DNA of 64,000 nt from Limnomonas spitsbergensis (Eukaryota > Chlorophyta > Chlorophyceae > Chlamydomonadales). Positions 1-11,901 of this stretch are shown piece after piece. The notes below the pieces were generated by a model that did no database searches, was not told the DNA's origin, and saw only the letters and a list, made by a program, of their open reading frames with translations. Each line of letters begins with the position of its first letter. Positions within the stretch are counted from its first letter, which is position 1. The stretch covers positions 2,927,001 through 2,991,000 of the forward strand of contig JAYJMM010000109.1 of assembly GCA_037349105.1 (NCBI GenBank), written 5' to 3'. The position numbers were made by a program, and so were the translations under genes.

Positions 1-651
1 TTCGCGTATATCCCGATATACGGCACTGTTCACCACGGCATGGCTACAATTTAGCTACTACTCACAACATAGTATCCTGGCAAGTAGAGTGGCTTTGCCA
101 AGTAGCTCATTTTTATCACGAAGACTTTGTATTGCTTAAGACCGTTCTCAAAAAAGGAGCACACATGTAAACACGGGACAGTCCACTTGAGTCTGATGAG
201 CGAGGAATGAATGCACCTTGACATTCAGGTCATTTCCTGTCATGAGCAAACCAGAAAAAATCTGCATGTACCGGTAGAAGTGCCCAGTATATTGTTTCTC
301 AAAAGTATGGTGATCAATTCAAATCAATTATTTCGCAGTAAATTAATCATGTTCAATAAGCAGGCACTGGAGGATGCATCAATAACTCTCTCCCCGTCTG
401 CCTTATCAAGTATAAATAAGAGCTTACCATGCTCCACATGCAGAAGAAGTACAAATCTTACAGTGCCATCAATATAATCATATTCAGCTACTTACATAGA
501 AACCATCTATCAATAGAGTTATGTTTTCCTATTTTCCTAGTATATCTGCATCAAGTAATATTCAGGAGGGACCTGGCAAGCTGCACTAGCTCGACAGATG
601 CAGATTGTATGCTGCTGTATCAGCATATTTTGATTTCTCCACTACCGGTAC

Positions 652-1592
652 GTCCTGCCTCCATTGTGTCTCATAACTACCTTGGCCCAGCCTTTAGCCG
701 GCTCCCTGGCAGCCGCACCTCATCATCATCGCTGTCCTCTTGCCCGCTTGAGGCATCAGTCCTGGATGTTGGTGCAATATTCCGTCAGGGATAGGTCACC
801 AACGTTCAGACAGAATAGCAAGGAACAATGTAGTATGGACAGTCCTGGTATACCGCATAGAAGCATGCATCCCATCCCAGACCCTGACAGAAGGGGCGAC
901 GGCCCTGCTCAGCGAGGGCCGTCAAACCTGGACAGCACGTCACAGCGTTCATCTTAGCACAATTCAGCTAAATCACGGTCTACATCGAAGGGGCCTGAAC
1001 GGCCTGATGCAGAAAGCCCTGCTTGGGCCACTGGCCGGTCAAAGTTTGGTCCCCATATCAGCCCCATGGTGGCCGCCCGATTGCCCCCCAACAGGGGTCT
1101 GACGCGCATTAAATTCAACACTTTTTTAGTCGGCACCTGAACAGTGCCCAATCCCCATGTGCGTCATCTCCTTGTTTGCCAAAACCGAAGCTCCGCCCAA
1201 GAACGGCTCATTTCAGGCATATGGTTTAGGGATGAGTGTTACAACAGGAGACTCCCTTGATGCCGGTCCCGTGATATATCGATTTCTCGATGGATCCCAT
1301 TACCTGCGGGATCGAGCAGCTGACGCATACCCAGTCTCTGTGGTGTGGCGCGATAGCTCGCTGACGCTGCGTTCCAGCTTACGAGTGCCGGCGGCCCTGA
1401 AAGCACTGTGGGACAAACAGTTGCGGTCAGAGCCGGAGACTAGAAACAAGCCGTCATCCTGCCTGCCTTTATCCTCAAGATCGCCAGGCAGGGTGCTGGC
1501 AAAGCAGAGCATGTGCAATGTGTATGAATTTAAATGTCCTGCCTCCAATGTGACTCATAACTACGTTGGCCTAGCCTAAGGACGGCTCTCTG
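652..1592. repeat. Pair of imperfect direct repeats about 0.9 kb apart
   Basis: The segment starting GTCCTGCCTCCATTGTGTCT near 652 recurs near 1536 as GTCCTGCCTCCAATGTGACT. The match continues for about 55 bases, through CTCATAACTAC and a CGGCTC block. The DNA between holds one copy of the dispersed GGCCGGTCAA repeat and no recognisable gene. The pair could be ends of a small mobile element or a simple local duplication. Confidence 0.5.
1015..1060 (+). repeat. Dispersed repeat family B, copy 1
   Basis: Contains GGCCACTGGCCGGTCAAAGT followed by TTGGTCCCC. Related copies lie near 6517-6600, 47228-47440 (inverted) and 62230-62420. The shared core is GCTTGGGCCACCGGCCGT, then GCCGGTCAAGGTTTGGTCCC. 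Confidence 0.5.
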
Positions 1593-1795
1593 AAACGTGA
1601 ATGAAATTGGCAGGAAGATCTCCCTCTGAGTGTTTTTACCCTTTGTGTGGACCTACTTTTCTACCTCTGCTTTTCTAGGGTCCAGCAGTGTGTGAAAATA
1701 CATAAGTGTCAACTTAATTAAAAAGGGAGCCGCCAGGCATCCTGCACTAACCGCATGCTGGACCTGTGAGACCCACTCCCTCATCTGGCCCCGCC

Positions 1796-4700
1796 TCACC
1801 TTCTATCGGCAGCAACACCTAGGACATCCACGCCTACAGAGCTGCATCCGTGGGCTGGTGATGCCACAGCCTCATCTGGGCCCTTCACCGTGACCATCCT
1901 GCTTTTCTTCATCTGGGGCTTTTCAGCCGTTGAGCTGGAGGAGCCCTTCATCGCCGATTTCGATGGAGCTGAGGGTGACGGTGTGGGCGAGTTCAAGCCA
2001 GAAAGCTCCTTCCGCATGCCAGCACCCAACGCAAGCTCCTTACGGCTCGTTGCAGGGAGTTTGGCCTCCGCCTCGGTCTTAGGCGCCGGCACGATCTCCT
2101 CATAGTCATACACGACCTCATCGCTGTCCGATGCGGCGGAGATGCGTGCAGCCTTGCCGCGAATCGCCTTGGCGCTCAGCTGGGATGGTTGTGCCTGCAC
2201 CGACTTGGGTCCCACAGAGGTCCAGCATGCATGCAAGGACTTTCTGTGCTCTCCGCCGCTGCCAGAGGCACGATTGGAGACAGGGCGAGGAGCAGACTGC
2301 AAGGGAGATGAGAGGGGATGGGCGATGCTTAAGTGCTTAGCGAGTGCTTGTGCTTGAGGGCCTTGCTGGATACACAGTTGGCGAAATTGGCGAAAGCCCT
2401 TCCTGTTCCCTCACATGCATGCAGTCTCCGAGATGCTGCGGCAGCATAGGCAGGCAGCCCAACCCCTGCAAGTGCTGCTTGCACCATCCAGCCTCAACAG
2501 GGGCTGATGGTGGCATGCAGAGCCGAAAAAAACATCGCTCAGGGGGAGTGTTTGTGAGCTTCCCCTGAGTAGAGGGTCACAAACGTCCCCCCCAGTGTCT
2601 TCCATGCAGGCGATTTATGTTTTAGAGGAGATACGGTGGCGATCAAAAAGTAAAAAACAGTTTCCGTGATGATTAAAAGAAAAAACAATTTTCGTGGGGC
2701 TATTTCCTTGTAGTCTCCTCTAGGGCAGACCTGTCCTGCTGTTCCTTTGCTCTTCACCCTGCACTTACCTCCCCTGCCCCATGCCCCTCCACACAGACAC
2801 GCACCTTAACCCAAGGGAATCTCAGCAGCTGCCATGCACTGGGCCTCAGATGACTCTTGCGTGCGAGGCAGCTGTACACAAAGTTCTTGGCCACATCCGA
2901 AGCATGCACGAGGAACAAGGGCTGACCCGCCCGCATGATGAGCTGTTCCGTCTCGTCCCTGGAGGCCAGCAGTGCAGAACAAGAATAAGTGGGACAGAGA
3001 TCGCGCCCCCGACGTCCCGACTGCAGCTTCCTCCTCCTCGGGCGGCTTTGATTACAATGAGGACTCAGATATTGGGTTTAGGGTCTTAAACCTAAACCCT
3101 CATCAGGCAGCCTTGATAACAATGAGGACTCAGAGATTGGGTTGAGGGTCTTAAACCTAAACCCTCCTCAGGCAGCCTTGATTACAACGAGGGCTAAGAG
3201 ATAGGGTTTAGGGTCTTAAAACTAAACCCTCCTCAGGCAGCTTTGATTACAACGAGGACTCAGAGATTGGGTTTAGGGTCTTAAACCTAAATACTCCGCA
3301 GGCAGCCTTGATAACAATGAGGACTCAGAGATTGGGTTGAGGGTCTTAAACCTAAACCCTCCTCAGGCAGCCTTGATTACAACGAGGGCTAAGAGATAGG
3401 GTTTAGGGTCTTAAAACTAAACTCTCCTCAGGCAGCTTTGATTACAACGAGGACTCAGATATTGGGTTGAGGATCTTTAACCTAAACCCTCCTCAGACAG
3501 ACTTGATTACAACGAGGGCTAAGAGATTGGGTTTTGGGTCTTAAACCTAAACCCTCCTCAGGCAGCCTTGATTACAACGAGGACTCAGAGATTGGGTTTA
3601 GGGTCTTAAACCTAAACCCTCCTCAGACAGCCTTGATTACAACGAGGACTCAGAGATTGGGTTTAGGGTCTTAAACCTAAATACTCCTCAGGCAGCCTTG
3701 ATTACAACGAGGGCTAAGAGATTGGTTCCCGCGGAGCATAATGGCATCATGCTATCCACCTTTCCACCAAGCGACAGGTGCAGCCCCACATTTGTCACGC
3801 GTGAACCTGCGTGTGACTGTCAGCTGGACAAGGGAGGCGAAGGGGGCCGGGGGCGCTTTCGCCCAGGAGGCAGGCAGGCAGGCAGTACCCTAAGCGGCAG
3901 GTGTCGCCCGAAATGTTGCCTGCGTGCGACTGTCAGCTGGACAAGGAATAACAGGGTCGCTACCGGGAGCGCTTTCGCCGGGGAGGCAGGCAGGCAGTAC
4001 AATGTTAACACCCACCTCCTTCCACCCCCCCTTAAACTCCCATCGTGGAATTCTGGCCGGCCGCTCAGGCTCTCACCTATGACGTCGAGTGTAGGGCGGC
4101 ACTCCATTCAGGAGCTCGTATGTCAACACGCCCACAGCCCACACATCTGCCGGGGAAGGGAGGTGCACCGACTGAGGAGGTTGCGGTCATATGCAGGAAG
4201 AGAGGAGGTCGTTTTTGTGTGTACTGAGGAGTGAGGAGGTTACGGTGTACTTCGTACTACGAGGTTACTTCCCTCTGTGGTTCAGTCCTGATTTAGCGTC
4301 AGCTGCTCAACAAGTTGCAAGCTGTCTGTTCAGGAGTGCGGGCGTCATAACAAAATACCGTTCAGTGCGAACAGTTAATGTATTGCTTGGTAAACGGTTA
4401 ACAGTCTACGCACCGACAGCAATCGTGTAGGCGAGGTCTGTGCGATGCTTGTTGTCTTCAGGCATCTCTTTGGTGGGGCACTTGAGCACCTCGGGGGCCT
4501 GCATAAGCAAAACGTATGATCATTGCGTTGTTTTTCTTTCAACCTGTAAACAAATGAAGCATCAATACAAATAAGCACGCCAAGGGGTATGCCTAAGCAT
4601 GGGGACGACCTTCGCTGGCAAACAGATGCTGCATGGATGCTGCTCTGTCATAGCATTGTGTTCCTTTGCGAGTTTGCATGCCAGCACACCTGGACCAAAA

Positions 4701-7412
4701 GGCCAGAGATGTAGGCAAATCATGAAAATGCTATCCTGCCTCCCTGCTCTACCTGACCGTGAGGCAGCACTTGCGTGCAGCATGTATGTACTGCACGATT
4801 GGCTGAGAAGCCAAAAGACCGCTCTCCCCCCTCTAGGACCCAGATAGATGCCCCTACCATGTAGTCCAAGGTCCCAGCTCGTGTCACAGATCGCTCCTCC
4901 CTGAGATTCAAACAGAGCCCAAAGTCCGCAAGCTTCAGGGTCATTTCCGGCCCACTGAACAAGATGTTCTCGAGCTGTGTATGGGGCAGAGGGGGGAGGA
5001 GGGGGAGGGGATCGTGACGGACTTCAGAGCGCAGGGCGAGGGTGCTGTAAATAAACATTTGATTTGAGTCGTGACAGCCTCAGTCAAATGAGCAACTAGA
5101 CAGATGATGCACCCAGGAGCACGGATGTAGAGAGCCTCCTGTCGTTGTCGCAACATACCTTGATGTCTCTGAGCGGATGAGCACGTGCAGGTCCGGGTAC
5201 ATGTGGATGAGGCACAAACACAAGTGTCAGAATGGCTCAGGATTTCAGGGCAGCATGAGCAATGGAGCATGCTGGGCATCAAGCACAGGTGTGCGCCTGG
5301 CTGGAGCAAGGCAGGGCACCAAAAGCTGGAGCAAGGCAGGGCACCAATAGCTGGACCAAGGCAGGGCACAAAAACAGATGGAAAAGCTGGGTGGCTGATG
5401 CGATTCATTGTGGCAGGCCCAGGCGTCAGCCACAATTGTCACTCCTCAGTACAACATCTTCCTTCTTGCTACCGGTGTAATAGTACAATATATCTGTGGA
5501 TAGGAATACCAGCAATCCCCTTCCCCCCACCTAATTTCCCCATGGAGAAGCCCCAGTCTTACCCCATCAATCAGCAGAGCCACACCGTTTCACACATGCA
5601 GACAGGCCCCACCCATCCCTCCGCCCCTGCCACCCACTTGCCCCCCCCTCGTCAGCGCACCTGTGGATTATGAATTTACTGTGTAGGTAGTATATTGCTT
5701 TCAGGAGAGGCTGCACCACCAGCGCCACGGTGGTCCTCTCTGACAAGCGCGCCCCGCTCTTCACCAGCAGCTGCAGCAAGTCCCCGCCGTCCGCGTACTC
5801 CTGGACCAGCACCACACCGTCAGCCTGCGTGCGTGAAAGGGTGAGCAGGCGGCGGCCTGAGAGGTTGGAACAGGGTATGGGGGTAATGCATGGATTGTAG
5901 GCAACATGCCTGCTAGGCAGGGGGCAATGGTGCATGCACAGCACTTGGCGGAAATCGCATGGGGCGGTTAGGTACTTCGCTCATCTGGCCTAGCCAAGAA
6001 ATTCAACAGGCTGTCCAATATAGCCAAGCAGTTGAGATCACTTACGCCTTACCCAGTAACGAGGATAAAAAAGACAGCGCTCCAATTTTGGCACTTCTCT
6101 CAGCTTGCTCTGTGGCACCGCACCTGTTTGAATGCTGCGTACATTTTGACAATGTTGGGGTGCGACATACTGGCATGCAAGCGAGCCTCGCGCAGCAGCT
6201 GGTGCCTGCTGATCTCGTGCAGCAGATCTGGGTGGTAGATCTTGAGCACAACCTTCCGCTTGGTCAGCCTGGGTTTCAGATAAGGAAGGGGATCAGGCGA
6301 CCCATTCAATTGCGGGATCTTCATTTTCAAAGCTAACACACACAGGATAAGAGATTCATGTTCTGGGGGTGTGGAGGACCATTCATTTGCTTACAGCGCA
6401 CACGGGACCCCTGTGCATACATCCGCCCCTACCCCCTAATGCTCAATTTAGTTTGCACACTTCAGCTACAATTCTGCCGCATCATGTTGTGGTGCACCAG
6501 TGGTGTTGCAAACCCTGCTGCTTGGGACACCGGCCGTTTGCCGGTCAAGGTTTGGTCCCCACGGGGCGCACGGGGCCCCACGAAGGGCGTCTGGCGAGCA
6601 CTATAAACGGCTCAGCAGGTCAGCTGGGTGACACACCTGCACTGGGCCCGGTAGACAGAAGAGGCATAGCCCTCATGCACCTTCTCCAGGTGTGCATAGT
6701 CCTCAATACACCACACCGGGCGGTCCATGCCTGCTGGCAGGTCCTCTGCCAAGGCCAGCACATTAGTTTCCGGCAGCTGTTGTGCCGTGGTGTCATGAGG
6801 GGGCACGTGCATCAGTGCCACATTCCGCGAAACATTGATCACGTTATTGTCGTCTGCTGAGCGCCGGGCGGCCCCGTCGGCCATGATGATGCGAGGCTGT
6901 GCCATGAGGGAGGCCCCGGGGGGCGTAGGTCGAGAATCATGGTCCGGGACGGGCGTTGGTGATTCCGTCTCCGAGCTCCGGCCGATGCTGTGGATGAAGG
7001 TCCGAAAGTTCCTCGTCATGGTCGCTATCCTCCCAGGCTCTGTTGGCTTAATGTTGACCTGCCGTGCTGACGGTGTCTCAGTTTTGACCGGTTTCGCGAT
7101 GGCAGTCTGCTTCACGGCATGATTGTCTCGCTTAGCGGTGACTTGAACTCTTGGCACAGCAGATATTTCTGTACTGGCGCTTGTGCCTCCTGCCGGGCTC
7201 TGAGTATCTACATGGCTGACAGCCCTATCCCTACTACTCGGGTCAATTGACGAGAGGAATTGGATGAGGACGCCGAACTTGGATACAATCCATGATTTGC
7301 CTCCAGAGGTTGGGGCCGACTGGGACTTATTCAGCGACCTGTTGGCGTAGTTCAACTTTGCTGCCGCTATGTCCATGTCGCCAGCTCTGACCTTCGGCTT
7401 TGATCGATTCAT
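1796..7412 (-). CDS. Ser/Thr protein kinase, Aurora-like (9 exons)
   Basis: A soluble protein kinase predicted to phosphorylate Ser/Thr. Exons, transcript order: 6637-7412, 6124-6268, 5661-5824, 5159-5168, 4858-4974, 4414-4498, 4077-4146, 2805-2958, 1796-2296. All junctions are GT-AG and in phase, giving 673 residues from the ATG at 7412. A low-complexity N-terminus of about 235 residues precedes the kinase domain. Visible motifs: degenerate glycine loop HEGYASSVYRA, VVLK lysine (~268), HRDIKLEN catalytic loop (361-368), DFG (382-384), GTLDYMAPE activation-segment end (~407), DVWAVGVLTYELL, and a subdomain XI arginine in HLRPSAWQLL. The C-terminal tail (~167 residues) is Ser/Pro/Lys rich. Exon 4 is only 10 nt. 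Intron 7 carries a 65-bp telomere-like satellite. The GTLDYMAPE segment and an acidic residue after the arginine suggest the Aurora/AGC neighbourhood; the exact family is inferred. Confidence 0.85.
3041..3725. repeat. 65-bp tandem satellite with inverted TTTAGGG motifs
   Basis: Ten full units and a partial eleventh, with unit starts at 3041, 3106, 3171, 3236, 3301, 3366, 3431, 3496, 3561, 3626 and 3691 (exact 65-bp spacing). Each unit contains AGGGTTTAGG, an 8-nt spacer and CCTAAACCCT, a 10-bp perfect inverted repeat built from the plant-type telomere heptamer. Units differ by a few substitutions. The array sits inside intron 7 of the kinase gene, about 80 nt upstream of the next exon. Confidence 0.95.
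6517..6600 (+). repeat. Dispersed repeat family B, copy 2
   Basis: Contains GGACACCGGCCGTTTGCCGG followed by TCAAGGTTTGGTCCCC. It lies in kinase intron 1 or at its downstream edge, just before the 3' end of exon 1 (6637). It matches the copies near 1015, 47.2 kb and 62.2 kb. Confidence 0.55.
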
Positions 7413-8486
7413 TGGTCGAAAGTGGGGGCATGCGTAACAACTGCGTCAAGTCATTATTTATGTTGCTGCGAAGAACCCTCTGTTGACGTTTCACCGAGAG
7501 CCAACGTCCCCTGTCGGTTATTTTTTTCCAGCTGGGTAGATCTCTGGATCGGATCTGTCGTACTGACATGTTGCGAAAATTATCACCACCCCTGATTACC
7601 ACAAGTGGACTGTTATTATGAGTCCAGATGAAGCAGAGAAAGCAGCTGATCCCTATCAGCGCTTAGACAACAAAATGTGCCATGCCACCTTGACTAGCTC
7701 AACTTAGCTCCGTGTGCACCTCTAGTGAGTGCACCACATCGGTTAATGAATAAAAAGGGCCCAGGACATTCCCAGGGCCATGGTTGCGGGTGCCAGAGAG
7801 CCCGGGATTGAAAACCTGAACATGTTCGAAAGTTTTGCAAGACTGTAGTGCCCAGCAGCATTGTTGGGAAAATGTCTTAACCATCAGTCCATGCATGTGG
7901 GAGCTGCTTGCCGTGATCCATGACTTGGTTCAGATCAGAAATCTTGCAGACACTCTACTTAGGATGCCAAGCCGATGGTTTTGAGGGACAGACTGGAAAC
8001 TTGCTGTTCCTCGAGCATAAGGTACTGTGGCCTTTCACTAGCCCTCAGGCCAAGCATGAATGAATGTTACTTGCTCATTTACATCGAAGAAGCTGAGCTC
8101 ATGGCTGGCCCTGACGTAAAGCAACAAAGGGGAAACGTAAAAGTAAATGCTTTGCAAAACGCCCTGATGATATGTTTCTACAAAAAACCATATGCAGTCA
8201 CTGATCCTTGACACCCTCCACGGTTCCTTTCTATCATACCCCCAGCATTTACTAGGGGGGAGCCTACCGGGTTTGCAATACTGAGCTCAATTGGCGTTCA
8301 TCCATGTGTCCATCCATGTGGTTTGTTTAACAACACTCTAGGAACATAAACACCTGCATGCCCTCTCCCTTCAACCTTTGCTAACAATCCTGCTTAACAT
8401 ATGCTGGCATGTGGAGCTTCAAGCTTGACCCTTGGCAAACCTTACTTCGCAAAGCAAGTGCCGGTACATGTCCCCTGCGCACTAAT
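7413..8486. other. Intergenic region between kinase and ORC5
   Basis: About 1.07 kb. The left end must hold the kinase promoter and 5' leader; no TATA-like or other element stands out. A SINE-like repeat remnant occupies about 7718-7800. The right end is the ORC5 3' flank. No exon was recognised. Confidence 0.5.
7718..7800 (+). repeat. SINE-like repeat, copy 1 (tail part)
   Basis: Shares GAGTGCACCAC, then ATCGGTT-TGAATAAAAAGGG, then CCATGGTTGCGGGTGC with the minus strand of 44115-44240 in the same order. This shows the two loci belong to one dispersed family. No promoter-box head was recognised in this copy. Confidence 0.5.
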
Positions 8487-11400
8487 TTATACATATTTTA
8501 CAAAGTCCAATAGGCTGATGCCGAGGCTGTCTGCAATGCCGGTAGCATACGCCTCGCTCACGTGGCAGGTGTACTTGGCACCATCCAACGTGTCGGTCAT
8601 GTCACTCTCCATCTGTTCACAAATTGTCAGTCAGGGGGGGGCAGACTTCAGGGAGGGCTGATTTCAGATTGCAAGACCAGAATGCCACGCGCCAAGCAAC
8701 ATCCTTGTTTTAAAGTCCCCTAAAGCTTGCTGAATTATCTGCAAGGCCAGGTCTCACCCTTGACAGAAGCTGCATGGAAGCCAGTGTGTTCAAATGGGTC
8801 AGGATGTCGGCGCTCTCGCAGGCACTTCCACCGTTGTCCCCGCTGTGGCCCGCGCGCCGTCCTAGCTGCTCCTGCCGTTTTTGCCACCAGGGTTGGGACC
8901 TCCGCAGCGCTGCTTTCCCCCAGGCCCCTTCCTGCTGGACACCCTCCATCTCAGTGTCACCCTCCTCGCTGTCCGAGGCGAAGCTCTCCTCATGGTCGCT
9001 GTCCTGGCTGTTCAGGGGGCGGCTGCTAGCTGCAGATCCAAGCCCCACCATCTTCCCATATCCAGCTCCCTTTCCAGGTCCATACACGTTGTCCATCTCA
9101 GCCACGACTCTGCCGCTGTGTAGGTACGACAGGCACGTCAAGAGACGCTGCAGTGTGAAGCTGTGAGGCCCTTTCAGCCGAGCCTCCTTGGCAGCCTCAA
9201 CCTGGGCAGGGACGGAGTGATGGGACAAGACTAATGGGACATGGCCAAAGGGACAGGAGACAGACATGTCAGCAACGCATGCCATGATTAAGCGGTGTGA
9301 TGCACGATGGCTAAGACCTGCCAATGGACCTCGTTCATGCGTAAAGCCCAAACTGACTCAGATACGGCAATAATGGGCTGGACGAGTTCCTTCTGCAAGC
9401 ACTCACCTGTCTGTCGCTGTCCATGGCTGCGCCACGCCCGCGCATACGCCCGGATTTTGTCTTGGCGTCAAAGATCTGACTGTCCAGCGTGGCCTTGTTA
9501 TGCGAGGCGATGTACGCTACATACATGCGTACAGCAGGAAGAAGGGCTGAGTGAGGTGGCATTATAAGGGTCCTGTTCAAGCCACCAGTGTCAGGTGGGC
9601 TACTGAGCATCTAATGTATTGCACTTACGCCGGCAGTAATAGCTGCCTATGCGTTGGCATGCTTTGAGCCTATGACGTCAACGCAAGGTCAATCAAGCAT
9701 GATGCAGATGCCAGAGGTTGTCTATGGCTGTTATACACTCTGTCAATGCACACCACGAGCCTGCTGCAAGCGAGGTACCGGTACTTAGCGAGTGCTTGCT
9801 AGTGAGTGTTTAATCCAGTGTTCACCAAACCACTTTGAGGGTGGACTACCGGGCGGTAACCACCTTCACAACTGGGATCAAACTTGGACAGTGGCCCAAG
9901 CAACTGCCAATTGCTGCACTAAGCCCTGCCAGTCTTAGGCCAAGCTGTATAGCTTCAGTGAAGCTGAAGCACCTTAAAATCAGCACTGGCACTCACAGGC
10001 AACCACAAGCAGCTTGATCATCTCTGGCAGCTCCAGCAGCTGTAAGTTTATAGCCGGTTTACCAGTTGCACTTGCCCCGATAGCTGGCATGGGCGGCAAG
10101 ATGCGCATGCCAGGCTCGTAAACACGGCGCACTGCCTGCAGCCGTGCAACAAAATGCCTGCTGTACAGGTTTCTGTTCAGCTGCTCCTTGGTACAGTCCG
10201 TGGTGCTGACCTGCTGGCACAAACGCAGTCATGGGGAACCAATGTCAGGCTAAGCACATGAATACCGGTAGTAAGTTGTTCATGCCTTTGGTGCCCCTTA
10301 CAATCACCAACCAAGCCATTACTCTCGCTGCTGTACTCTCACCACGGTCCAGCCTTTTCATACCACGACGGACACCACCTTTGCCCACTATTGAGCATTA
10401 GATTCACAAACACCATATCGGCCGGTTATTGGGCATGGGTTTTTAGGATGATGAAAAAGTTGACAGCAACAATGCACCGTCGCCTGTCCCGCCCCTGTTC
10501 AGATGTCCATCCAAGGCACTGCTCCGGAACCTGCCTTGCCAGACTCCAGAGGCTCGATGTACAAGGGCCACAGGTGCCCTGCTAGTGTCGCAAGGTCCAC
10601 CAGGTCGGCCGTCGTGTCCTGGTAGGTGCTCACGATGTGCTCACAGAATGAGCGCAGGACTAGCTCCGGAACCCGACTCTGGGCACAAGTTCCGAAGAGC
10701 ATCTGCGCTTTCATACACACAAGCCAGCGTTCAGATATATGATGGTGCTCAGAGATCAAGCCTCGGCCTGAACAGTAGAGTCACTGGGTTGCACTGAAAA
10801 GACCCCCGATATTAAGACATGCTGTGACCATGTACCCACCTTGGCCAGGCAGGTAGCCATTTGCTCCGGTTTGTAGTTTGGAAAGTGTATGGTCGGCATG
10901 CGGGGGATGCCCTCCCACTCGCCGCATCCCCAGGACTGCTGGCTCACGAGCACAAAGGCAACGCTGGCACCACCACTAAACTCCCGAGCCTGAAGTAGGG
11001 GTCTGAGATGGGGAGAGCGGGAAAGCCAATGGGCATCGTCCAGGACGATGAGAGAGGTGGGCTGACCTGGCTTGCAGATAACTGTGTCACAAGGTAAGGG
11101 AGAGGGCAGGCTTGTGTCAGAGGATTATGTCAAGGGCTGGCCCCACAAATCTCTGCAGCATGGATGTACTGCTTGGGCAATAATGACATGGCAAGCTTCA
11201 TCACCATGCGGGTGCCAGAAAATATCAAGTCTGACTGGTTGTCCTGCTGCACAATGATTTCACCTGGTAACTCCTTGAAGAAATCAACCATGTTGTCGAC
11301 GTTGAGGCCAGCATAGCCTTCGGCATTCTTCCGCTTGTACCCCTACATATGCAGCACCAGCTTCAAAATTTCCAGCTAAAAGCTGAGAGGCCCTACCGAT

Positions 11401-11901
11401 TGTCAGAAGCCGGGCTCATGCAAGGCTCCGACAGTATGAGCGGGTGCGTTCACGGCCAAGTCTGGTGCCCCCCTCTACGAACCCAAGAAAGTCCTGGACA
11501 AGGATCAAAAGGAGCAAGAAGCTGCACCTAGTACCCATGCTTCTGGTCATGAGCCTGGTCTCACCTGTAGCTGGGTGTAGATGCTGCACAGAAGTGACTT
11601 GGGTTTCATTGTGTCTGTGCATAAAACATACGCATGCCTCCCACTTAAGAGCTTCAAACATTCCCTGTGTGCAGCAAAGCGCGCATTTGGTTTCATGAAT
11701 CGAGCGAAGCACGATGGCAAGTACGCTTTACCTTACAACTGAGGTCTTGCCGGTGGAAGGGACGCCATAAACGAAGAAATCATGGATGTAGTGCGCACCA
11801 ATTCCCATCTGCGCATGTATCTTGGCGACTTCATCGTTTCTCCCAGGCCATTTTTCTGCGATTCGACTCTGGAGAGTAACTAGATCCAAGCGTCCCGGCA
11901 T
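8487..11901 (-). CDS. ORC5: Origin recognition complex subunit 5
   Basis: ORC5 is an AAA+ subunit of the nuclear complex that marks replication origins and loads MCM. Exons: 11732-11901, 11565-11664, 11264-11342, 10840-11081, 10535-10702, 9997-10210, 9407-9546, 8758-9201, 8487-8612; phases agree throughout, giving 560 residues. Evidence: Walker A GVPSTGKT (46-53) with the ORC5-type Ser-Thr variant, Walker B LIVLDDAHWL (~127), IHFPNYKPEQM after it, the ORC5 signature AYIASHNKATLDSQIFDAKT in exon 7, and the C-terminal YTCHVSEAYATGIADSLGIS typical of plant ORC5. The ATG at 11901 is the natural start. It is somewhat longer than usual because exon 8 carries an acidic insert (DSEEGDTEMEG region). 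The donor of intron 5 appears to be GC (AAG|GCAGGT). Confidence 0.88.

Larger units (their letters stand above)
1..1795. other. Left-edge non-coding region
   Basis: No exon with a convincing family match or splice context was found here; the open frames are short and overlap one another. The stretch holds a pair of imperfect direct repeats (about 652-708 and 1536-1592) and one copy of a dispersed repeat (about 1015-1060), both listed separately. The 3' end of the kinase gene lies immediately to the right, so part of this DNA is probably its 3' flank. Confidence 0.5.
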
